From: JBFIHF01 sp964411125
GTDB lineage: Bacteria > Myxococcota_A > Bradymonadia > Bradymonadales > Bradymonadaceae
Reading direction: 5' to 3'
Assembly: GCA_964411125.1 (NCBI GenBank)
Contig: CAYPJU010000139.1
Location: forward strand, 1-9,339
Length of the DNA: 9,339 nt
The notes below the pieces were generated by a model. The model was not told where the DNA came from, made no database searches, and saw only the letters and a list, made by a program, of their open reading frames with translations. This document shows, in pieces, positions 1-5,346 of this stretch (positions are counted from its first letter, which is position 1; each line of letters begins with the position of its first letter). Position numbers and translations under genes: made by a program.

Positions 1-76
1 GCGGTCCAACACCGGCCGAAGGCCGGTCCCCCACCGCGCGCAGCGCGGTCCCCCACCGCGCGCAGCGCGGTCCCCC
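1..76. repeat. Tandem 22-bp hairpin units
   Basis: Three consecutive 22-bp units are seen at 11-32, 33-54 and 55-76. Each is a 17-bp perfect hairpin (7-bp arms, 3-nt loop) followed by CCCCC. Two units carry arms ACCGCGC/GCGCGGT with loop GCA. The first carries ACCGGCC/GGCCGGT with loop GAA, so both arms differ together and pairing is kept. Bases 1-5 (GCGGT) match the right arm of a fourth unit cut by the window edge. The array lies just downstream of the fused surface-protein gene. It could act in transcription termination or mRNA 3'-end protection, or be a REP-like dispersed element. No U-run follows on the minus strand, so a classic intrinsic terminator is not shown. Confidence 0.85.
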
Positions 77-118
77 ATCATCGAAGGTGAGGCGCAAAGC
101 GCCTCACCTCTCGATGAT
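77..118 (-). terminator. Long palindrome across the stop codon (terminator-like or REP-like)
   Basis: Bases 85-95 and 99-109 form a perfect 11-bp inverted repeat around an AAA loop (TTT on the minus strand). The stem extends outward by 8 further base pairs (77-84 with 111-118) after a single unpaired base at 110. The stop codon of the surface-protein gene (104-106) and its last four codons lie inside the right arm. Stem strength and position at the gene end suggest a transcript-end structure. There is no T-run on the minus strand (GGGGG follows), so the terminator role is inferred and a palindromic repeat inserted at the gene end is an alternative. Confidence 0.5.
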
Positions 119-3100
119 CGTAAACTCGACGCGGCGGTTGATGGAGCGGCCGGCTTTGGTGGAGTTGTCTTCGATGGGCTTTTCTTCGCCGTAGCCGACG
201 GGGACGAGGCGACCTTCGTCGACTCCGCGGGCGACGAGGTACGCTTTGACGGCCTCGGCGCGCTTCTGGGACAGCTCTTTGTTGTAGTCGTCGCTCCCCT
301 TGGAGTCGGTGTGGCCCTCGATCCGGATCTTCAGGATCTGGGGGTTGGCTTTGAGGACCGAGCCCACCTGGTTGAGGACGTCGAACGAGCGGCCCTGGAT
401 GGTGGCCTTGTCGTAGTCGAAGAAGACCTTCTCCAAGATCTCGATCTTCTCTTCGGTCACGCGAACCTTCGAGGCACCCTCGTCGGGGCAACCGTCTTCG
501 TCCTCGTTGCCGTTGATGACTTCGGCTTCGTCCGGACACTGGTCGTTGATGTCCAAGATGCCGTCCTTGTCGTTGTCGGGATCGGGGCAGCCGTCTTCGT
601 CCTCGAATCCATCGACGTCTTCCGGCTCTTTCGGGCATTCGTCCTTGGAGTCGGGGATGCCGTCGCCGTCGGTGTCGGGGCAGCCGTTGAACTCGGCGAT
701 CCCCTTCACGAGCGGGCATTCGTCGTCCACGTCGAGGATCGAATCCTGATCGTTGTCGGGATCGGGACAACCGTTCTCGTCCTCGAAACCGTCGACGTCT
801 TCGGGCTCCATCGGGCACTGGTCGTCGGTATCGAGGATCCCGTCCCCATCGTTGTCGAGGTCGGGGCAACCGTCGGTGTCTTCGAAATCGTCGAAGTCTT
901 CGGGGTCGTCCGGGCATCCGTCGACCGAGTCCATGATGCCGTCGCCGTCACGGTCCCCATCCACGGGCGACCAGTCGATGCCGCCAAACAGGCGGAAATC
1001 GGGTGCGCCCACTGATTTGGTCAGGCCGAGTCCGCCACCGAGCTGCGCGGTGATGCCGCTCATGAAGTGAAATTTGAAACCGGCGAGCGCCTCCATCGGG
1101 CGCGCGGCGGCATTGTTGGCGACCTCGTCGAGGTTACGAGGATTCCGTCCCTCCGCGAGGGTGTAGCTACCAAAGAGCGTCCCGACCAGCGAGAGCCACT
1201 GCGGGCCCACACCGTGTTCGAGACCGAGTCCCCAGCGCAGCATGTCGTCCGCAACGTAGTTCAGCGCGACGGTTTCGGGCCGTGCCTGGTAGGCGACGTT
1301 CGCGGCGGCGATGAACCGCGCGATGCGGAAGTCGAGGGCGAGGCGTGGCTCGACACGGACCTTTCCGTCCGAGACGAAGCGGTCTGACGAGCCGAGCGGC
1401 AGGTAGACCGGCGCGGAGAGACCGAGGCCGAGCCCGCCGAATCGCTCGGGGTTCAACACGCGAACTTTCGGAATGATGCGAGGATCGGCCAATGCGAACC
1501 CGTCGATATCCGCGGTGACCGTGTCGTCTTCGCCGCTCTGATACAGGGCGAGGGGCAAGACGAGACCGAGCTCGAGCGCGTCGAACAGACCGAGCGCCGC
1601 GGTGATCTCCCCCATCAACTGATCGTCGACGACCCGTGACTCCAGGGTGCGTTCCCCGTCGAGCACGCGGTAGGCGACCAGCGGGTCGTCCGCGAAGTGC
1701 AGCATCAGTCCGACCGACGGCGTGAGGTGATCGAGCACGTCCGAGCGGCTGACGTTCAGGGTATTCTTGCTCTGCGACGGGACCGGCTCGAACTGCTGGA
1801 GCTGGAACTCAGTCGACTGGGCAAACGCCGCGCTGCTGACCGTCAGCAACGCGGCAGAAAGAAAAGGGACGCCAGTCCACCTCCGTCGCCGCCCGGCGAT
1901 GAACGCCCCGACCGCGAAGAGGAGAAGGAGCCCTCCCGGGAGATCGCCGCCTGGCGTCGAGCAGCCGCCCCCGAGCTCGATGTGCCCGTCGTCCTGAAGC
2001 GGGGAATCGGGCAGCTCGCCACCGGTCCCGTTGTTCGTGCCGGGATCGTTGTTCGTGCCGTTGTTCTCCCCCGTCCCGTTGTTGTCGTCGTCGGCGGGCT
2101 GTCGGAAGTCGGGGATGCCGTTGCCGTCCGTATCGATGGGGGGCGTGTCGAGGTCGACGTCGCCCGCCTCGTCGATGTCGTCGATCCCATCGTCGTCCGT
2201 GTCCCGGTCGAGGAAGTCGGGCGTCTCGTCACCGTCGGTGTCGACGAGGGCTCCATCGTCGGTCTCGTCGCGGTCGGAGATGTTGTCGTCGTCCGAGTCG
2301 AGATCGAGCCAGTTGGGCGTGCCGTCCCCGTCGGGATCTTCGTCCCCTTCGACGTCGTTCGGAATGCCGTCTCCGTCAGCATCGTCGTCGCAGACGTCGC
2401 CCTGTCCGTCGCCATCGACGTCGGACTGGTCGGTGTTCGGGATGTCGACGCAGTTGTCGATACCGTCGTCGATCCCGTCACCATCGCTGTCCATGTTGGT
2501 GTCGCACGCATCGCCGATCCCGTCGCCGTCGGTGTCGATCTGGTCGGGGTTCGGGGTGTTGGGGCAATTGTCTGTGGGGTCCGGTGCGCCGTCGTTGTCG
2601 CTGTCGTCGTCACAGACGTCACCGAGGCCGTCGTTGTCGATGTCCGCCTGGTTCGGGTTGCGGATGTCGGGGCAGTTGTCGTCCTGGTCGGCGATGCCGT
2701 CGTTGTCGCGGTCGTCGTCGCACGCGTCGCCCACGCCGTCGCTGTCGGCGTCCGCCTGGCCGGGGTTCGGCGTGTCTGGGCAGTTGTCAGACGAGTCGGT
2801 GACACCGTCGCCGTCGCGATCGTTCTCGCACGCATCGCCGATGCCGTCTCCGTCAGCGTCTTCCTGGTTGGGGTTCGGGGTGAACGGGCAGTTGTCGTCG
2901 CGGTCGAGGATTCCGTCGTTGTCGTCGTCGTCGTCGCAGCGGTCGCCGACCCCGTCGCCGTCCGCGTCGGCCTGGTTCGGGTTGAAGATGATCGGGCAGT
3001 TGTCGTTCGTGTCGGGGATCCCGTCGTTGTCGGCGTCGTCGTCACACGCGTCGCCCACGCCGTCTGCGTCCGAGTCCATCTGGTCGGTGTTCGGCGTCAG

Positions 3101-4822
3101 CAGGCAGTTGTCGAAGCCGTCGATGATCGTGTCGTCGTCGAGGTCGGGGTCCTGGAAGTCGTATTCGTTGTCGTTGTTGATGTCGGCCGGGACCGTGTTC
3201 GGGTCGGAGTCGCCCGCTTCGTCGCGGTCGGGGAGCCCGTCGTCGTCGGCGTCGAGATCGCGGTAGTCCGGGTTGCCCGCGCCGTCGGAGTTGCGCGCCG
3301 GCGTGTTGAGGTCCTGGTCCCCCGCCTCGTCGCGGTCGAGGATCGTGTCGTTGTCGGAATCGTCGTCGAGCGCGTCGATCGTCCCGTCGCTGTCGGTGTC
3401 GGTGGCCTGGGTTCCGCCGTCCGTCTCTTCACCGTCGCTGATGAAGTCGTCGTCGGTGTCGGGATCGTTTTCGTCCGTGCCGAAGCGGCAGATTTCGGCG
3501 ATGTCGAGCGCGCCGTCACCATCGGTGTCGAGGGTCGGCGAGAGTGCGTCGAACGTGACGTTGGCGGAGCTCGACACGGCGAGGTACGTGAACGTGTCGA
3601 GGAGGGCGTCGTTCCCCACACCGGTCGCCACGTTGTTGCCCCAGGCGCGCGAGTTGCCCGACGTATCCTGCACCGAGTACGCGTTGAAGGGCGAGCTGTA
3701 AGCCCCCGAGTTGAGGCCGCTGAACGGGGAGGAGTCCGCCGACGTCTCGCCGTTCGGCATCAGGCGAGAGCCGCTGACGCCGACGTCGTTCCAGAACATC
3801 CGGAGCGGGGTCTTGTCGCCGTTCGATTCGACTTCGTAGAGGCGCAGCCCCTGGAACGCGGTCTCGATGTCGACCGCGACGTAGTGCAGCTCCCCGACCG
3901 TGACGCGCGCGCGGCACGTGTAGTTGCCAGCCGGCACGGCCACGCCGTTCACCAGGCCGTTCCACACGAGCGAGTTCTGCCCGGCGGTCACCTGACCGAC
4001 GAGCACCAGGTCGCCGTTGTTCTCGTACTGTCCGTCGCCGTCGATGTCGCAGATCACTTCGGCGACGCCGTCGGTCGACGAGTCGACGATGAACTCGCCG
4101 GTGCTCACGCCCGAAGCGATCGAATCGCAGCCGAGACCGCCCGAGCCCTCGAACGAGAACGAGTTGATGCTCGGTTGGATGTGCGAGTACGTCGCGTTGT
4201 CGGGGAGGCTCAGGTAGAGCGGAAACTCGACCGGGATCGCGGTGGTCACCAGCACGTCATTGACGCTGCGGCGTTCGAACCCGGGGATGCCAGTCGAATT
4301 GCCGAAGAGGTTGAACTCGAAGCCCGCGAGGCCGTCGAACCGCATCTCGACGACACCCGTCTCGGTGGCGTTCCCGCCAGGGACGACCGCGTAGAAGCTG
4401 ACATCGAGCCCCGCGCTCGCCGCATACGACTGGGCGTTGAAAGACCAGTTGTAGGAGTGGAGACGACCAAGCTGTTCCGTGTTGCCCGAGAAGACGCCGA
4501 GATCCCAATCGCCGAGCTGGTCCTGCGCGACCGTCACTTCGAACTCGTCGTTCTTCGTCGGCGCGTAGCTCTGTCCGCTCGACAGCGTCGCGACGACGTT
4601 GCCGTTGGAATCGGAGATCGTCACGCTGCCGGTCCCGCTCCAACGAATCGTCTCGTTGGCGAAGTTCAGGACGTCGACGTAGAGAACCGTATCGTTCGCC
4701 AGCGTCTGGTAGACGTTGTTGGCGTTCAGGAGCTCCGCCGATCCTTCGGCGGCGACTTCGGTGGCGAGAAGGGCGACGGTGAGTCCAGCGAGACACGCGG
4801 TACTGCAGCGGAACATCGACAT
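104..4822 (-). CDS. Fused surface protein: TSP3 repeats with internal MYXO-CTERM-like signal, then beta-barrel, TSP3 and OmpA domain
   Basis: This 1572-aa envelope protein appears to be two proteins in one frame. The first half has a signal peptide (1-25, ending VAA), a beta-rich region with an Ig-like segment around 280-320 (VPAGNYTCRARV), an Asp-rich TSP3 region (about 431-905) and an NNGTNN-type linker (about 913-935). It ends in a MYXO-CTERM-like tail: GGGC with Cys954, a hydrophobic stretch 963-977 and Arg978-981. In known MYXO-CTERM proteins this tail directs cleavage and surface anchoring. The second half follows with a signal-peptide-like segment 982-1001 (ending AFA|QS), a predicted beta-barrel (about 1002-1287), a second TSP3 block (about 1288-1448) and an OmpA peptidoglycan-binding domain (about 1460-1570; GHTD, LSQKRA, NRRVEF). 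The ATG at 4822 is chosen because GAGGA lies 6 nt upstream. Between Cys954 and Ala1001 the only in-frame start-type codon is TTG at residue 992, too late to make a separate signal peptide. Domain calls are confident; processing into two products is inferred. Confidence 0.93.
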   Translation of the reverse strand: MSMFRCSTACLAGLTVALLATEVAAEGSAELLNANNVYQTLANDTVLYVDVLNFANETIRWSGTGSVTISDSNGNVVATLSSGQSYAPTKNDEFEVTVAQDQLGDWDLGVFSGNTEQLGRLHSYNWSFNAQSYAASAGLDVSFYAVVPGGNATETGVVEMRFDGLAGFEFNLFGNSTGIPGFERRSVNDVLVTTAIPVEFPLYLSLPDNATYSHIQPSINSFSFEGSGGLGCDSIASGVSTGEFIVDSSTDGVAEVICDIDGDGQYENNGDLVLVGQVTAGQNSLVWNGLVNGVAVPAGNYTCRARVTVGELHYVAVDIETAFQGLRLYEVESNGDKTPLRMFWNDVGVSGSRLMPNGETSADSSPFSGLNSGAYSSPFNAYSVQDTSGNSRAWGNNVATGVGNDALLDTFTYLAVSSSANVTFDALSPTLDTDGDGALDIAEICRFGTDENDPDTDDDFISDGEETDGGTQATDTDSDGTIDALDDDSDNDTILDRDEAGDQDLNTPARNSDGAGNPDYRDLDADDDGLPDRDEAGDSDPNTVPADINNDNEYDFQDPDLDDDTIIDGFDNCLLTPNTDQMDSDADGVGDACDDDADNDGIPDTNDNCPIIFNPNQADADGDGVGDRCDDDDDNDGILDRDDNCPFTPNPNQEDADGDGIGDACENDRDGDGVTDSSDNCPDTPNPGQADADSDGVGDACDDDRDNDGIADQDDNCPDIRNPNQADIDNDGLGDVCDDDSDNDGAPDPTDNCPNTPNPDQIDTDGDGIGDACDTNMDSDGDGIDDGIDNCVDIPNTDQSDVDGDGQGDVCDDDADGDGIPNDVEGDEDPDGDGTPNWLDLDSDDDNISDRDETDDGALVDTDGDETPDFLDRDTDDDGIDDIDEAGDVDLDTPPIDTDGNGIPDFRQPADDDNNGTGENNGTNNDPGTNNGTGGELPDSPLQDDGHIELGGGCSTPGGDLPGGLLLLFAVGAFIAGRRRRWTGVPFLSAALLTVSSAAFAQSTEFQLQQFEPVPSQSKNTLNVSRSDVLDHLTPSVGLMLHFADDPLVAYRVLDGERTLESRVVDDQLMGEITAALGLFDALELGLVLPLALYQSGEDDTVTADIDGFALADPRIIPKVRVLNPERFGGLGLGLSAPVYLPLGSSDRFVSDGKVRVEPRLALDFRIARFIAAANVAYQARPETVALNYVADDMLRWGLGLEHGVGPQWLSLVGTLFGSYTLAEGRNPRNLDEVANNAAARPMEALAGFKFHFMSGITAQLGGGLGLTKSVGAPDFRLFGGIDWSPVDGDRDGDGIMDSVDGCPDDPEDFDDFEDTDGCPDLDNDGDGILDTDDQCPMEPEDVDGFEDENGCPDPDNDQDSILDVDDECPLVKGIAEFNGCPDTDGDGIPDSKDECPKEPEDVDGFEDEDGCPDPDNDKDGILDINDQCPDEAEVINGNEDEDGCPDEGASKVRVTEEKIEILEKVFFDYDKATIQGRSFDVLNQVGSVLKANPQILKIRIEGHTDSKGSDDYNKELSQKRAEAVKAYLVARGVDEGRLVPVGYGEEKPIEDNSTKAGRSINRRVEFTIIER
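1814..1972 (-). other. Internal sorting-signal / signal-peptide junction
   Basis: Residues 951-1003 of the fused protein. In order: a Cys954 motif (GGGCSTPGGD), a hydrophobic segment (LLLLFAVGAFIAG), four arginines, a second hydrophobic segment (VPFLSAALLTVSSAAFA) and a good signal-peptidase-I site before QS. The Arg cluster appears to serve both as the end of the first signal and as the positive n-region of the second. An SD-like GGAGG is present on the minus strand at 1880-1884, within the Arg codons, but no ATG, GTG or TTG follows it in frame at a usable distance. It may be a remnant of an ancestral ribosome binding site for a separate downstream gene (inference). Confidence 0.75.
2375..3118 (-). 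repeat. 108-bp coding repeats (TSP3 units)
   Basis: The DNC motif of the TSP3 units falls at residues 571, 607, 643, 679, 715 and 751, an exact spacing of 36 aa (108 bp), with a seventh at 789 after 38 aa. Each unit follows DNCP..PN..Q.D.D.DG.GD.CDDD.DNDGI. TSP3 units bind calcium through the Asp residues, and the paired Cys are likely disulphide-bonded outside the cell. The strict period suggests unit-by-unit duplication, and copy number may vary between strains. Further Asp-rich units without DNC extend on both sides. Confidence 0.9.
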
Positions 4823-4828
4823 TTTTGG

Positions 4829-4833
4829 TCCTC
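4829..4833 (-). promoter_or_regulatory. Ribosome binding site of the fused surface-protein gene
   Basis: GAGGA on the minus strand, 6 nt before the ATG at 4820-4822. It favours this ATG over the next one two codons later (4814-4816), for which the spacing would be 12 nt. Confidence 0.75.
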
Positions 4834-4845
4834 GAGGGGTACGGC

Positions 4846-4863
4846 GCCCGGGGTTTCCCGGGC
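4846..4863 (-). promoter_or_regulatory. Hairpin in the 5' leader of the surface-protein gene
   Basis: A perfect 7-bp inverted repeat GCCCGGG/CCCGGGC with a 4-nt loop lies 12 nt upstream of the GAGGA ribosome binding site, so it would form in the untranslated leader. On the plus strand AAAATTC follows, which is not a terminator T-run. It could stabilise the mRNA or modulate translation; no known riboswitch fold is recognised. Confidence 0.4.
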
Positions 4864-4888
4864 AAAATTCGGTTCGAGCAAGGTGCGG

Positions 4889-4916
4889 AACCTACCAACC
4901 CTCGAAAGATTTTCAA
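4889..4916 (-). promoter_or_regulatory. Weak candidate promoter of the surface-protein gene
   Basis: On the minus strand TTGAAA (4911-4916) and TAGGTT (4889-4894) are 16 nt apart, a loose match to a sigma-70-type promoter. The -35 element lies at the edge of repeat copy A. Copy B has TCGAAA at the same place because of one substitution. The match at -10 is poor (3 of 6), so this is tentative. Confidence 0.2.
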
Positions 4917-5209
4917 CCCGCCGAGCGAACGCCGGCCCCCGGCGGCCGGGCCCCCGGGGAGCGCCCGACGAGTTGCCGCGGCGCAGATGCGTGCACGGCG
5001 GGCCGTAACGTGCCGCATCAGCTCACGAATCGGTCGCTCGACCGCAGACCCCGGGACTCCGAGCCAGCCGTTCTGGTCGACGCAGGACAGCCGGAACTGG
5101 AGATCACAAAGGGGGGCGTTGATGGGGTTGGGTGGTGGTTCGAGCGACCGCGGGCTGCGCCCGCGGCTACAGGCGCCCTTCGGGCGCGGAGAGGCGAAAA
5201 CCGCAGGCT
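4907..5209. repeat. 303-bp direct repeat, copy A
   Basis: Matches 8953-9255 in the same orientation over 303 bp with no gaps. I count 6 substitutions (about 98% identity), at 4915, 4933, 4940, 5169, 5171 and 5196. The repeat is GC-rich and contains a CGGTCG/CGACCG inverted repeat (5031-5044) and hairpins with 3-nt loops at 5148-5166 and 5173-5187. Its right end falls in the loop of a third hairpin (5201-5219). An open minus-strand frame crosses it, but four of the five codons that differ between the copies change the amino acid, so coding is unlikely. No transposase, terminal inverted repeat or target-site duplication is visible. The rest of the 4823-5346 gap holds no gene I can support. Confidence 0.95.
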
Positions 5210-5219
5210 GCGCCTGCGG
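5197..5219 (-). terminator. Candidate intrinsic terminator of the three-gene unit
   Basis: On the minus strand CCGCAGGC, loop GCA, then GCCTGCGG forms an 8-bp GC-rich stem directly followed by TTTT. It lies about 130 bp beyond the stop codon of the phosphotransferase gene and before the surface-protein gene. The T-run is short, so termination is plausible, not certain. The stem is complete here, whereas in copy B of the repeat only one arm remains. Confidence 0.45.
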
Positions 5220-5346
5220 GTACCAAGAGAGCCATTGAGAGAATAGGGGAGGAAGAGTCGGACGTCGCATTCGGGCGGAAGGAGACGGGTCGAGAAAACT
5301 GACACCACCGTCTTCGCATCACCCGAACCGAAGAGCCACCGAGGGT

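Noticed and set aside
1..76. CRISPR array
   Set aside because: The units abut with only CCCCC between hairpins, with no unique spacers and no cas gene in the window. The 9-bp repeat at 9267-9339 has no spacers either.
104..4822. Direct naming of the large gene as traA or traB
   Set aside because: The layout recalls the TraA/TraB pair, but I see no PA14-like receptor domain or TraA-type Cys-rich repeats in the first half, and the TSP3/OmpA layout is shared by many envelope proteins.
4864..4906. Sigma-54 promoter upstream of the surface-protein gene
   Set aside because: A GG...GC pair is visible on the minus strand, but the spacing is 11 nt instead of the required 10 and the flanking consensus is poor.
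1697..5008. A 1103-aa plus-strand open frame opposite the large surface-protein gene
   Set aside because: It is the mirror of the Asp/Gly-rich TSP3 codons (GAC/GAT read as GTC/ATC, hence long Val-rich runs). It has no domain, signal or sensible composition, and the minus-strand product has clear domains throughout.
4907..5209. Insertion sequence or MITE with terminal inverted repeats
   Set aside because: The two ends of the 303-bp repeat are not inverted copies of each other, no target-site duplication is seen at either copy, and no transposase gene is present.
4257..5270. Minus-strand open frames crossing the 303-bp repeat (also 8945-9268), as a possible small protein
   Set aside because: Between the two copies four of the five changed codons alter the amino acid, the composition is Arg/Pro-rich, and there is no convincing start or ribosome binding site.
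5220..5346. Small gene between the phosphotransferase stop and repeat copy A
   Set aside because: Short open frames exist on the minus strand but have no ribosome binding site or recognisable sequence. I see only the distance to the terminator-like hairpin.
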